Below, piece after piece: positions 6,257 to 14,105 of a DNA stretch of 14,635 nucleotides. The notes under the pieces were generated by a model. The model did not search any database. It worked only from the letters and a program-made list of their open reading frames with translations, and was not told the origin of the DNA. Positions within the stretch are counted from its first letter, which is position 1. Every line of letters begins with the position of its first letter. The DNA is from an uncultured Bacilli bacterium (GTDB lineage: Bacteria; Bacillota_I; Bacilli_A; RF39; UBA660): contig CAJUNF010000034.1 of assembly GCA_910587775.1 (NCBI GenBank), forward strand, positions 1-14,635, in the 5' to 3' direction. The position numbers were made by a program, and so were the translations under genes.

Positions 6257-7628
6257 AACCTTGCGAAATACTGATTTTAACTTTTGTAGTTACCACATAA
6301 GATACTCTTGGATCATCACTTTCAATTACAACATCTACATCATATTCTCCAGCTCCATATCCAGATAAATCAGTATAAGCAGAAATATTATCAGTATTAA
6401 TAGAATCAATTACAGATTGAACACCTTTTACTTGTACAGGAACATTTATTGTACCCACTAAATTAGCTTTTAAGCCACTTCCTAAATTACGATATCCAAT
6501 ATTTGTAATATCTAGTGTTTTTTGTTTTTCATCACCAAAACTTACTACAACTTTTGCATTTTCTTCACTAATATGACGAACACCATTTGGTTTTGCAATA
6601 GTTACATTATAAGTTTTTGCTCCATTATTACCTTGATTTGTTACATCAATCGTAACAGGAATACTCTTAATTTCATCAATAATTGATTTTTCTCCATAAA
6701 TAGTTAGAGAATAACTACTCTTACCATTAATTGTAATAGATGAAATCGATTTACCAGTAACCAAATCACCAGTTGCTAAAACCTTAATTGGTACAACAGT
6801 AGAATAAGTACCAAGTGTAATAGACCCTGTAATCGTTGTTGGCACTACCTCAATATTTGGTAAAATAGCTCCATTAGAATCATACGCTACAAGACGAATA
6901 TCTGAAATATCATAAGAGCCTGCATCTATAAAACGTTTATTACTTAAATCAATTAATGCTTTTACAGTTGCAACCTTATCTAAAGATTCACGACTACCCT
7001 TAATAACAACTTCTGTTTTATCAAGTTCAACAGCATCCACACTTAATTTCTCATCTAACTTATTTACATTTAATAACTCATAAGAAACATTAGTCCAAAC
7101 TTGACTTTCTTTTTTCTTAATTGTCACAGTAACATAAGAAGGATCTAATTTATAACTAATATTATCAACTGTTTGATTATAACTTAGTGGAACACGTACT
7201 GGAGTATCGCTTGCTTCATAATCAGTTAAATCTAAAACTACATCATGATCTCCTAATTGTTTTGCCAAATAAATAGAACTTTTACGACCAGTTAATATAA
7301 TATCAACTTGATCAACTAACCCCTCCACTACATAAGCTTCCTTATTATATAAAACATTTACAGACTGATTAGATAAAATCTCTGCTTCATTTTCTACTAA
7401 GGTAATAACTTGAGAATCTACTAAAAAGAAAATACCAACTGCAAATACTAAAGATAAATAAAGTAAAATATTAGGTCGACTCAAAAAACGTTCAATACTA
7501 CTCGGATTATTTTTCAAACGATTTCCAACATTATAAACAAATCGACTAATAGGAGTAACAATAATCTTATCAATGACACGATAAATTGCTTTGAAAAAAT
7601 TTAAAATAGCTTTTAATAACTTACTCAT
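6255..7628 (-). CDS. cdaR: CdaA regulator CdaR (YbbR domain protein)
   Basis: Membrane-anchored extracytoplasmic regulator that binds and modulates the diadenylate cyclase CdaA. 457 residues from ATG 7628, which follows AGGAGG by 6 bases; the GTG at 7643 lies on the far side of that site and is rejected. Seen: a basic, amphipathic N-terminus (1-50), one membrane helix about 53-75, then a long beta-rich region in which the YbbR pattern recurs about four times (such as SYKLDPSYVTVTIKKKE, YDISDIRLVAYDSN, TYNVTIAKPNGVR and YDVDVVIESDD). Length is close to the Bacillus homologue, about 480. The start overlaps the cdaA stop by 8 bases (ATGAGTAA), so translation is likely coupled. The glmM gene that usually follows is not here. 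Confidence 0.93.
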   Translation of the reverse strand: MSKLLKAILNFFKAIYRVIDKIIVTPISRFVYNVGNRLKNNPSSIERFLSRPNILLYLSLVFAVGIFFLVDSQVITLVENEAEILSNQSVNVLYNKEAYVVEGLVDQVDIILTGRKSSIYLAKQLGDHDVVLDLTDYEASDTPVRVPLSYNQTVDNISYKLDPSYVTVTIKKKESQVWTNVSYELLNVNKLDEKLSVDAVELDKTEVVIKGSRESLDKVATVKALIDLSNKRFIDAGSYDISDIRLVAYDSNGAILPNIEVVPTTITGSITLGTYSTVVPIKVLATGDLVTGKSISSITINGKSSYSLTIYGEKSIIDEIKSIPVTIDVTNQGNNGAKTYNVTIAKPNGVRHISEENAKVVVSFGDEKQKTLDITNIGYRNLGSGLKANLVGTINVPVQVKGVQSVIDSINTDNISAYTDLSGYGAGEYDVDVVIESDDPRVSYVVTTKVKISISQG

Positions 7629-8439
7629 TTTCTTCCTCCTCACGATTCAAATCTGCTTCATAAAATACTTCCGTTTTTGGTTTTAATTCATCTATTAACT
7701 TCATACGGAATTCATCAAGAGTAAGATTATAGTTAAGTTCACCATTACTTGCAATACTAATTCTTCCATTTTCTTCACTAACAATTAGTGCAATTGCATC
7801 AGACTCTTCGGCAATACCCAAAGCAGCACGATGTCTAGTACCTAATCTTTTATTAATATTTGGATTCATACTTGTTTTAAATACTGCGCCTGCACAAGTA
7901 ATTCGGTCCCCTTCTAAAATAACTCCACCATCATGCAAAGGACTATTTGGAAAAAACAGATTACATAATAATTCACTAGAAACATCTGCATAAATTTTAG
8001 TAGCTGGTTCAATATATTCAGAAAGAGAAACATCTCGTTCAATAACAATCAAAGCTCCCATACGATTACGTTTTAAATATTCAATTGCTTCCATAATTTC
8101 ACAAATAATTTTCTCGCGTTCATCAACCGTTAGTATTTTATGTCTACCAAGCAAATGCGTTCTTCCAATACTTTCTAAAACGCCACGTATTTCTGGTTGA
8201 AAAATAATAATAATTGCAATTGGTCCCCACTCAATTACATATTCAAGCAATAACCCAACAGTATACAAATCTAAAATATTACTAACAATCTTAATAGCTA
8301 AAATAAGTAAAACACCTTTTAAAATTAAAACCATTTTTACATTATTTTTAATATTTTTTAAAATAAAATAAAACAATAGCCAAACTATACAAATATCAAA
8401 AATCTTTGTTAATATTGCCCAAAGACCAGCCAATGTCAT
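7621..8439 (-). CDS. cdaA: Diadenylate cyclase CdaA
   Basis: Membrane enzyme joining two ATP into cyclic di-AMP, which controls potassium and osmolyte balance and cell-wall stability. 272 residues; ATG 8439 lies 7 bases after AGGAG. Three membrane helices (about 10-28, 35-55, 57-81), then the DAC domain about 90-250. The adenylate cyclase motifs are visible: NSPLHDGGVIL, with Asp170 in the place of the DGA motif, and LGTRHRAALGI (RHR at 202-204). The third motif residue is Gly instead of the usual Ala; the catalytic Asp is kept, so activity is expected. It leads a two-gene operon with cdaR, under an extended -10 promoter at 8469-8497. Confidence 0.96.
   Translation of the reverse strand: MTLAGLWAILTKIFDICIVWLLFYFILKNIKNNVKMVLILKGVLLILAIKIVSNILDLYTVGLLLEYVIEWGPIAIIIIFQPEIRGVLESIGRTHLLGRHKILTVDEREKIICEIMEAIEYLKRNRMGALIVIERDVSLSEYIEPATKIYADVSSELLCNLFFPNSPLHDGGVILEGDRITCAGAVFKTSMNPNINKRLGTRHRAALGIAEESDAIALIVSEENGRISIASNGELNYNLTLDEFRMKLIDELKPKTEVFYEADLNREEEENE
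7635..7640 (-). promoter_or_regulatory. Ribosome binding site of cdaR inside cdaA
   Basis: AGGAGG, 6 bases before ATG 7628, within the last cdaA codons (encoding Glu-Glu). It fixes the cdaR start and supports translational coupling. Confidence 0.8.
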
Positions 8440-8468
8440 TTCACCACTCCTCTTTATTTTGCTTATAT

Positions 8469-8497
8469 ATTATACCATTATTAAATAGCTTAGTCCA
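8469..8497 (-). promoter_or_regulatory. Promoter of cdaA-cdaR
   Basis: TGGACT (8497-8492), 17-base spacer, TATAAT (8474-8469), with TG one base before the -10 box (extended -10) on the minus strand. The leader is about 22 bases. Confidence 0.75.
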
Positions 8498-8536
8498 TAA
8501 TTAAAAAACTAGAACGATAAATATAAAATAAAACAA

Positions 8537-8560
8537 AAATACTAGCAAACACTAGTATTT
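8537..8560 (-). terminator. Terminator of the YerB-like operon
   Basis: A 9-bp perfect stem (8537-8545 with 8552-8560) around a 6-base loop, followed on the minus strand by TTGTTTTATTTT. It lies just past the stop of the 244-residue gene. Confidence 0.8.
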
Positions 8561-8564
8561 AAAA

Positions 8565-9299
8565 TCATAATTTTTTCTCATTATTATTTTTTCTTTTACA
8601 AATATAATTATCTGGACAAACAACAACAGATATAGGATTAAAAACACTTACTTCATAAGTATAAAGTGAGTCAAATGTATACCCTTTAATTTCTGAATGA
8701 GGAAAATTGTTTAAATAATCCTTTTCAAAAGAAACCAAAGATCTCATAGATAAAGATTGTACTTTCTTATTCATTTCATAGCTAGCATAACTTAAATCTT
8801 CTACAGTCTCACCATTTTTTAAGGATTCACGACATTTTACTTGAACAGCATTATATTGACTAACTACTTGAGAAATCTCCTCTACAGGAACAAAATCAAG
8901 CCCTACTGCTTCAAATAATATCTTTCGTACCTCATCAATAGAACAGTAACGTAACTTTAATGGAAGCACAGTAAATGGATATCCAAATGCCATAATCATA
9001 GTAGGTAACTTTGATTCATCTACCTTTTCATGTAAACTTTGAAAATTTGGAAACAAAAGACTCATAATTCGTTTTAACTCTTGCATAGCTTCAATAATAA
9101 CTGCTTTTTCTATAAGATTATCATTTGATAAAATAGATTGCATTGCTTGCATTCTAAGATTACACTGCTCTTTTAATAAACCATTTTCACATTCTTCATA
9201 AAACATTTGAGATTCTTTATAACATTGTGTGTAATAAAGTTTCATCCACTCTTTTCGTGCTTCAAAACTATAAAAATTTTTTAATTCAGTAATATCCAT
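8565..9299 (-). CDS. Unrecognised cytosolic protein, third gene of the YerB-like operon
   Basis: 244 residues, ATG 9299, with AGAGGA about 10 bases upstream. I do not recognise the family. No signal peptide or membrane helix is visible. The N-terminal 80 residues are predicted largely helical (Glu/Lys/Met-rich, MQELKRIMSLLFP). A middle segment AFGYPFTVLPLKLRYCSIDEV has the look of a conserved core. The C-terminal part (SLYTYEVSVFNPISVVVCPD) looks like strands before a Lys/Asn-rich end. Seven cysteines (26, 37, 46, 119, 156, 228, 234) occur without a CXXC. It starts 13 bases after the stop of the small membrane protein gene and is followed by a terminator, so it belongs to the YerB-like operon. 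Base composition matches its neighbours. Confidence 0.8.
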   Translation of the reverse strand: MDITELKNFYSFEARKEWMKLYYTQCYKESQMFYEECENGLLKEQCNLRMQAMQSILSNDNLIEKAVIIEAMQELKRIMSLLFPNFQSLHEKVDESKLPTMIMAFGYPFTVLPLKLRYCSIDEVRKILFEAVGLDFVPVEEISQVVSQYNAVQVKCRESLKNGETVEDLSYASYEMNKKVQSLSMRSLVSFEKDYLNNFPHSEIKGYTFDSLYTYEVSVFNPISVVVCPDNYICKRKNNNEKKL

Positions 9300-9312
9300 A
9301 TATACACATCCT

Positions 9313-9744
9313 CTATTTACCTAAAATTTCAAAAGAACCATTTGGATTAGTTAAATTTTGACCCATTTGATTTTGCATATTATTTTGCCCAACTTGGGTA
9401 TTTGTTATATTTTGATTATTATAAGTCATTTGATTTGTATTACCAGTAAAACTATTATTTGTAGAAACCATATTAGACTGATCAATAATCGTATTATTTG
9501 TTGGCCCCATTTGTACTGCAAAATCATGATTTTGTGTTTTTACTGCATCTCCTATCGTCTTATTTTGTGCAGAAACAGCTAACATTTCTAAATTTTTCGC
9601 AAGTTCTTGAGGACTATCAAAAATGCTTACTTCTTTATGTTCTTTACTATCTACAATATATCCAATTAACGAAAAAATCAAAATAATTGTAATTACCAAA
9701 AACCACATATAATTCCCCACTAAAAAATCAATTACAAAATCCAT
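9313..9744 (-). CDS. Small membrane protein with Asn/Gln-rich prion-like tail
   Basis: 143 residues; ATG 9744 has AAAGGAG 9 bases upstream. One membrane helix (about 12-31) follows an acidic N-terminus (Asp2, Asp6). The charged DSKEHKE follows the helix, so by the positive-inside rule the tail is probably cytoplasmic. Residues about 41-70 look like a short amphipathic helix (SPQELAKNLEMLAVSAQ). Residues 80-136 are low complexity: 25 of 57 are Asn or Gln, with one charged residue. This is prion-like in composition, and no repeat unit is regular. The family is not recognised. It sits 21 bases after the YerB-like stop and 13 bases before the 244-residue gene, so all three are one operon. Apparent plus-strand frames over this region have no ribosome binding sites. 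Confidence 0.82.
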   Translation of the reverse strand: MDFVIDFLVGNYMWFLVITIILIFSLIGYIVDSKEHKEVSIFDSPQELAKNLEMLAVSAQNKTIGDAVKTQNHDFAVQMGPTNNTIIDQSNMVSTNNSFTGNTNQMTYNNQNITNTQVGQNNMQNQMGQNLTNPNGSFEILGK

Positions 9745-9765
9745 AATAACCTTCTCCTTTTATTC

Positions 9766-10806
9766 TTAAGAAATAGATAACTTTTGATTCATTGGTTGTA
9801 TCTGAATCCAAGTATTTCCATCATTTAAAACTAATTCTGACCCATCCATATAAGTATAAACTGTTTTTGAATCACGCGATTTTTTTGAAAAACGTATTTT
9901 AACAGCTACTCCGTTAGTAATATAATACCCTGTTCCAGATTTTATATTATCTAAACTTTGTCTTCCATAACTATCAATTGTTTGATTTGGAATCTGATAA
10001 GTAATAATATTTTTAACCCTATATTGCTCTTTTGTTACATAATCTTGATGAACTTTATCATTTACGTATCTTAAATACGTTTTACTGTTTTCATCATATA
10101 CATACTTTGTTTGTGTTCCACTAGAATATGGAATCAATACTTCATTAGCAACTTGTACTTGATCTTCCAAAAATTCAATTTCATTTACAGAATAAGAAAA
10201 TAAAAAATCTTTTTTTCTGTAATCACGATAATTCATATCTTTAACAGCTTTTTCTAACTTCTCCATACTTGTAAATGCACGATGTTCACTTGCTACATTT
10301 AACGAATTATCTTTCCAAAAATAACGATCTTGATAAAGACCATTAATATTTTGAATTCCATATTTAGTTATATCATTTTTAGCTTGATCACTAAATCCCC
10401 AATGAACAAAATAAGCATCATTTTCCATTGCATAATCTAAATAATAGGGTCTTGCACTTCGAATAGGTCCAATACGTTCTGTATTAGTATTAGAATACAT
10501 TGCGAATAATCGAGTAATTCCGCCCTCCACAATCATCTCATATACTAAATAAGCATCCTGTAATCCAGAATGAAGATTTCTTGCCACACCGATATTGTTA
10601 ATCATAACACCATACGATCTAGACGTAGAATTCTCATCTATAATTTGAACTTTAGGTTTTTCTTCTTCATAAGTTGTATCAGGAAGTATCTTAGGACCAT
10701 TATAAAAAATACAGTACCCTAAAATTAGAAAAACTGATAAAACTAAGAAAAAAGAAAAACAAATAATTCCTTTTTTAAAAGATGATTTCTTATGCTTTTC
10801 TCTCAT
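9766..10806 (-). CDS. YerB-like DUF3048 domain protein, membrane-anchored
   Basis: 346 residues from ATG 10806, preceded by AGGTG with 6 bases between; GTG 10815 and ATG 10812 lie inside that site. Seen: basic N-terminus (KHKKSSFKKG), one membrane helix about 12-34, then an extracytoplasmic region. Residues about 60-190 match the first DUF3048 domain (YGVMINNIGVARNLHSGL, EGGITRLFAMYS, RIGPIRSARPYYLDYA, YFVHWGFSD). Residues about 195-340 match the second DUF3048 domain (FSYSVNEIEF through KSGTGYYITNGVAVKIRFSK to NDGNTWIQIQP). The Bacillus homologue YerB is a lipoprotein; here the LGYC near the end of the helix has Tyr at -1 and is not a lipobox, so I infer a helical anchor. The biochemical role of the family is not established. 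First gene of a three-gene operon with a promoter at 10829-10837. Confidence 0.93.
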   Translation of the reverse strand: MREKHKKSSFKKGIICFSFFLVLSVFLILGYCIFYNGPKILPDTTYEEEKPKVQIIDENSTSRSYGVMINNIGVARNLHSGLQDAYLVYEMIVEGGITRLFAMYSNTNTERIGPIRSARPYYLDYAMENDAYFVHWGFSDQAKNDITKYGIQNINGLYQDRYFWKDNSLNVASEHRAFTSMEKLEKAVKDMNYRDYRKKDFLFSYSVNEIEFLEDQVQVANEVLIPYSSGTQTKYVYDENSKTYLRYVNDKVHQDYVTKEQYRVKNIITYQIPNQTIDSYGRQSLDNIKSGTGYYITNGVAVKIRFSKKSRDSKTVYTYMDGSELVLNDGNTWIQIQPMNQKLSIS

Positions 10807-10828
10807 AAACATCACCTATTCTGATAAA

Positions 10829-10837
10829 ATTATAACA
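10829..10837 (-). promoter_or_regulatory. Extended -10 promoter of the YerB-like operon
   Basis: TGTTATAAT on the minus strand: TG, one base, TATAAT (10834-10829). No convincing -35 box is seen, as is common for extended -10 sites. A weak hairpin (10842-10848 with 10863-10869) just upstream may end the 214-residue gene. Confidence 0.65.
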
Positions 10838-10887
10838 TGAAAAAGAATTGTTTACATTCTCTATTCTTTAAAACTGTAAAGTAAGTG

Positions 10888-11532
10888 TTATTCTGACATT
10901 TTCGGAATCTTTTTTAAATAAGAGCCAGGTAATTCATCACGAACCGCTCTTGTATCTAAATAATTTGAAAATGATGTATCACCATAACCTAATTCTTTTA
11001 AATTTCCTTCAATAATTTGTTTGCAATATAATGGTAAGGAATGTCGATCATTATACAACATAGCTTTATCAGGAATATGACTAAAATATGAAAAGTATTC
11101 AGGAAGACATAGATATTTTGGTTTACTACCCTTTGGATAAATCGTAATACCTGTTCCATATCCATTAGAAAATAGCTTTTTATAAAACTTATCTTGATTC
11201 TCATCTAAATCCATTTTACATAACTTTAAAAAATAATTTTTTGCATCTACTCTAAATTTTTCATCTACAATATATATATAAGTATACCATTTTCCAGAAA
11301 GACAAAAATCTACACTCTCTATTTGAGGAACAATTCTTTTTTGATACTTCATAGCAAGAAAATAACACATAGAAGGAACAAGTACATCTAATTCTAACAA
11401 AAAGCACTTTTCTACTTGCGCCACTTTATGAATAGCATTATCTAAATCTTCTTCGTAAAAAGGAGAAGCTGTATCTGGATTTTTTTTAAGGTATTCCAAA
11501 TAACCTTTCGCATGTTTTAATACTTCAATCAT
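10888..11532 (-). CDS. Unrecognised 214-residue cytosolic protein
   Basis: Starts at ATG 11532, which has GGTGA 5 bases upstream; the GTG at 11550 is not preceded by a site and lies near the transcription start. I do not recognise the family. No signal peptide or membrane helix. The N-terminal 45 residues look helical (MIEVLKHAKGYLEYLKK); the middle alternates strands and helices (WYTYIYIVDEKFRVDAKNY). There is a GYGTGITIYPKGSKPKYLCLPEY stretch, and the end (GDTSFSNYLDTRAVRDELPG) is likely an exposed conserved patch. Six cysteines (43, 56, 77, 105, 142, 170) without a metal-binding spacing. Single-gene unit between the smpB terminator and the YerB-like operon, with its own extended -10 promoter. 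A second frame inside it (11204-10998, minus) has no support. Confidence 0.78.
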   Translation of the reverse strand: MIEVLKHAKGYLEYLKKNPDTASPFYEEDLDNAIHKVAQVEKCFLLELDVLVPSMCYFLAMKYQKRIVPQIESVDFCLSGKWYTYIYIVDEKFRVDAKNYFLKLCKMDLDENQDKFYKKLFSNGYGTGITIYPKGSKPKYLCLPEYFSYFSHIPDKAMLYNDRHSLPLYCKQIIEGNLKELGYGDTSFSNYLDTRAVRDELPGSYLKKIPKMSE

Positions 11533-11552
11533 TTTTATCACCAATTCCACGT

Positions 11553-11561
11553 ATTATACCA
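11553..11561 (-). promoter_or_regulatory. Extended -10 promoter of the 214-residue gene
   Basis: TGGTATAAT on the minus strand (TG at 11561-11560, TATAAT at 11558-11553), placed right after the smpB terminator. It gives a leader of about 14 bases. No clear -35 box. Confidence 0.65.
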
Positions 11562-11563
11562 TG

Positions 11564-11615
11564 AAAAAAGAGATTTAAAAGCCTTTTCTTACTTCTCGCT
11601 CCAAATCTCTTTTTT
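11564..11615 (-). terminator. Terminator of rnr-smpB with its 5' arm inside smpB
   Basis: A perfect 13-bp stem (11564-11576 with 11603-11615) with a long 26-base loop, ending in TTTTTT. The 5' arm encodes part of the Lys/Arg-rich SmpB tail (KKRDL), and the TAA stop is at the edge of the loop. Confidence 0.75.
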
Positions 11616-12006
11616 TAATACTCTCTCTTTTATCAAATAACTTTTTACCCTTACAAACTCCAACCAAAATTTTCACATGATTTTTCTTAAAATATAATTT
11701 TAATGGAACAAGAGTAACACCATCTTGTACTACCTTTTCTTTTAAAGAACGTATTTCCTTTTTATGTAGTAACAATACTCTATTTCTTCTCTCTTCATGA
11801 TTAAACTGATTTCCTTCAAAATAAGGAGCTATGTAAAGATTTATAATAAAAGCTTCTCCATTACGGATTAATACATAACTATCTTTTAAATCAACAGAAC
11901 CTTTTCTTATACTTTTAATCTCAGTTCCTGTTAAAACAATGCCAGCTTCTTTTTCTTCCAAAATAGAATAATCAAAATAAGCTTTTTTATTTTTTACTTC
12001 TATCAT
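11575..12006 (-). CDS. smpB: SsrA-binding protein SmpB
   Basis: Binds tmRNA and brings it to stalled ribosomes in trans-translation; cytosolic. 143 residues against about 150-160 for most homologues. Seen: beta-barrel motifs GIVLTGTEIKSIRKG (about residues 22-36) and INLYIAPYFEGNQFNHEERRNRVLLLH, with the usual H-x-x-x-R-x-R-x-L-L segment. The tail is FDKRESIKKRDLEREVRKGF, which inserts toward the decoding site; the DKR and KKRD elements are present but the tail ends a few residues early. ATG 12006 has AGGTGA 5 bases upstream. The first 20 bases overlap the end of rnr in another frame, so translation is probably coupled, matching the common rnr-smpB order of Firmicutes. No tmRNA gene is visible nearby. 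Confidence 0.97.
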   Translation of the reverse strand: MIEVKNKKAYFDYSILEEKEAGIVLTGTEIKSIRKGSVDLKDSYVLIRNGEAFIINLYIAPYFEGNQFNHEERRNRVLLLHKKEIRSLKEKVVQDGVTLVPLKLYFKKNHVKILVGVCKGKKLFDKRESIKKRDLEREVRKGF

Positions 12007-14101
12007 TCATATCACCTACTAGCTGAAAATCAATCATCGCAGTTTCTTTTGAAGCAGCAACACAACAAACACGTACACTATCTCCTATGCGATAAGTCTT
12101 TTTAGTATTATGACCTATCAGTGATAAACATTCAGGCACATAATTATAAAAATCACCTTTTAATGTCTGAACATGAACAAGTCCTTCAATCAAATTAGGA
12201 AGTTCTACAAAGAATCCAAAATTAGTTACAGTAGAAATAATCCCATCATACTCTTCACCAATATGACTTTCCATATACTCTGCCATTTTCATATCATTTA
12301 CATCACGCTCTGCTTGATCAGCAGCAACTTCTCTTTCACTAGAATGAGCAGTAACCTCTACTAAATTTTGTTCCAAATATGAAATGGTACTCATCGAATA
12401 ATCTTGATCTACCAAATATTTTTTTAATAAACGATGTACAACCAAATCTGGATATCTTCGAATCGGACTAGTAAAATGTGTATAAGCTTTACTTGCAAGA
12501 CCAAAATGACCAATATTATCTTTACTATATTCTGCTTTTCTCATACTACGTAATAACAAACTAGATAAAATTTTAAATTCTGGTTTCTCATCAAGTTCAT
12601 CCAGCAAACTTTGCATAGCCTTTGGAGTTAAATCTGTAGTTTTTGTTTTCAACTCATAACCAAGTAATTTTACTAAATTAACGAAATCATCAATTTTTTC
12701 ACTATTTGGTTTCCCATGAACTCGGTATACAAAAGGAAGCTCCATATTATAAATATGACTTGCAACAGTTTCATTTGCTAAAATCATAAATGATTCAATT
12801 AATTTTTCTCCATCTTCTCTTTCATCTACTACAATATCAATAGCACAACCATTCTCATCTTGTACAATTCTTGGCTCATCCAAATCAAAATCCATATACC
12901 CACGTTCTACGCTTTTCTTCTGTAAAATATGAGCAAGTTCATTCATTTTCTTTAAAATATCAATATAATCTTCATATCCTGAAATAACTTTATCACGCAT
13001 TAATATCTCATTGACATCTTCATAAGTCATTTTCTTAGAACTTTTAATATAACCAGGATTGATATCATACGATAATACTTCTCCATTTGGACTTACAGTC
13101 ATTACACAAGACATAGTAAGACGTATTACACCTTCATTTAAAGAACATATTCCATTTGATAATTTATGAGGAAGCATTGGTATTACAGTATCTGCTAAAT
13201 AACTCGAAGTGCCCCTTTCATATGCAGCATCTCCTAAAGCTGTATTCTCTTTTACATAATGAGAAACATCTGCAATATGAACACCTAACACATAATTTTT
13301 TCCATCCATACGAAGACTTAGAGCATCATCTACATCTTTTGTATGTGAGCCATCAATCGTAAATACAATTTCACTAGTATAATCTACACGTCCCTTTAAA
13401 GAGGATGCATCTACTTCACTTGGAATATCTAAAAGTTCTTCTTCTACCTCATGGCCAAAATCAGGGTCAATTTGATACTTATATGCAATACTTAAAATAT
13501 CTACACCTGGATCATCCTTGTGTCCTAAAATCTTTTTAACAGATCCAATATATTTTTTATCATCTAGCTGTCTATCTAAATGCACTAACACTTTGTGCCC
13601 TACAACACAATCTTTCGCAGATTCCTGATCAATAATAACGATTAAATCTTTTTTTTCATCATCTAAATGTAAACGGAATTTTCCTTTATGTTCATAGATT
13701 TCTCCAACCATATCATGTAAATCTCTTTTTAGTACACGAACAACTTTACCTTCTCTTTTTACTCCAATTCGAGTAATCTCTGCAAGTACAATATCATCAT
13801 GAGTTGCTCCATTTATCATATCTTCTGGAATATACAAATCTTCTTCTTTCTCTAAAATAACGAAACCATATCCCTTTTTATTTAAAGACAAACGGCCTAT
13901 TTTTAGACTTGGACAATTCTTAAGTAAAATATATTTATCTTTTTTTGTATGAAAAACTACATACTCTGCTACTAATTCATTCATAGCATCACATAATTCT
14001 CTATATTCCTCTACTGTTTTTAAACCTAGTAAATCATTAATCTGCATCATTTCTTTCGCTTCATGAATGTTTTCTAAAATTCTAATAATTTCATCTTTCA
14101 T
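11987..14101 (-). CDS. rnr: Ribonuclease R
   Basis: Processive 3'-5' exoribonuclease that degrades structured RNA and works with SmpB/tmRNA on stalled messages; cytosolic. 704 residues from ATG 14101, preceded by GGAG at 7 bases; the ATG at 14137 would overlap the prepilin gene and lacks a site. Domain order: helical N-terminus (about 1-60), cold-shock domains (about 65-215; GRLSLNKKGYGFV, then DDIVLAEI), catalytic RNB domain (about 236-565) and S1 domain (about 622-700; YDGIISTVTNFGFFVEL). The active-site acids are present in IDGSHTKDVDDA: Asp250, Asp256, Asp258, Asp259. The C-terminus ends in NDRSKK, lacking the long Lys-rich tail of some homologues. It follows the prepilin gene by 4 bases and overlaps smpB by 20. 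Confidence 0.97.
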   Translation of the reverse strand: MKDEIIRILENIHEAKEMMQINDLLGLKTVEEYRELCDAMNELVAEYVVFHTKKDKYILLKNCPSLKIGRLSLNKKGYGFVILEKEEDLYIPEDMINGATHDDIVLAEITRIGVKREGKVVRVLKRDLHDMVGEIYEHKGKFRLHLDDEKKDLIVIIDQESAKDCVVGHKVLVHLDRQLDDKKYIGSVKKILGHKDDPGVDILSIAYKYQIDPDFGHEVEEELLDIPSEVDASSLKGRVDYTSEIVFTIDGSHTKDVDDALSLRMDGKNYVLGVHIADVSHYVKENTALGDAAYERGTSSYLADTVIPMLPHKLSNGICSLNEGVIRLTMSCVMTVSPNGEVLSYDINPGYIKSSKKMTYEDVNEILMRDKVISGYEDYIDILKKMNELAHILQKKSVERGYMDFDLDEPRIVQDENGCAIDIVVDEREDGEKLIESFMILANETVASHIYNMELPFVYRVHGKPNSEKIDDFVNLVKLLGYELKTKTTDLTPKAMQSLLDELDEKPEFKILSSLLLRSMRKAEYSKDNIGHFGLASKAYTHFTSPIRRYPDLVVHRLLKKYLVDQDYSMSTISYLEQNLVEVTAHSSEREVAADQAERDVNDMKMAEYMESHIGEEYDGIISTVTNFGFFVELPNLIEGLVHVQTLKGDFYNYVPECLSLIGHNTKKTYRIGDSVRVCCVAASKETAMIDFQLVGDMNDRSKK

Positions 14102-14105
14102 ATGA

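Noticed and set aside
9358..9686. Two plus-strand frames opposite the prion-like gene
   Set aside because: They arise from the reverse complement of an AT-rich low-complexity stretch and have no start signals.
10720..10780. Lipobox in the YerB-like protein (LGYC)
   Set aside because: Tyr before Cys does not fit the lipobox, and the Cys sits within a continuous membrane helix.
12173..13362. Plus-strand frames inside rnr
   Set aside because: Antisense to conserved RNB and S1 coding sequence, no support.
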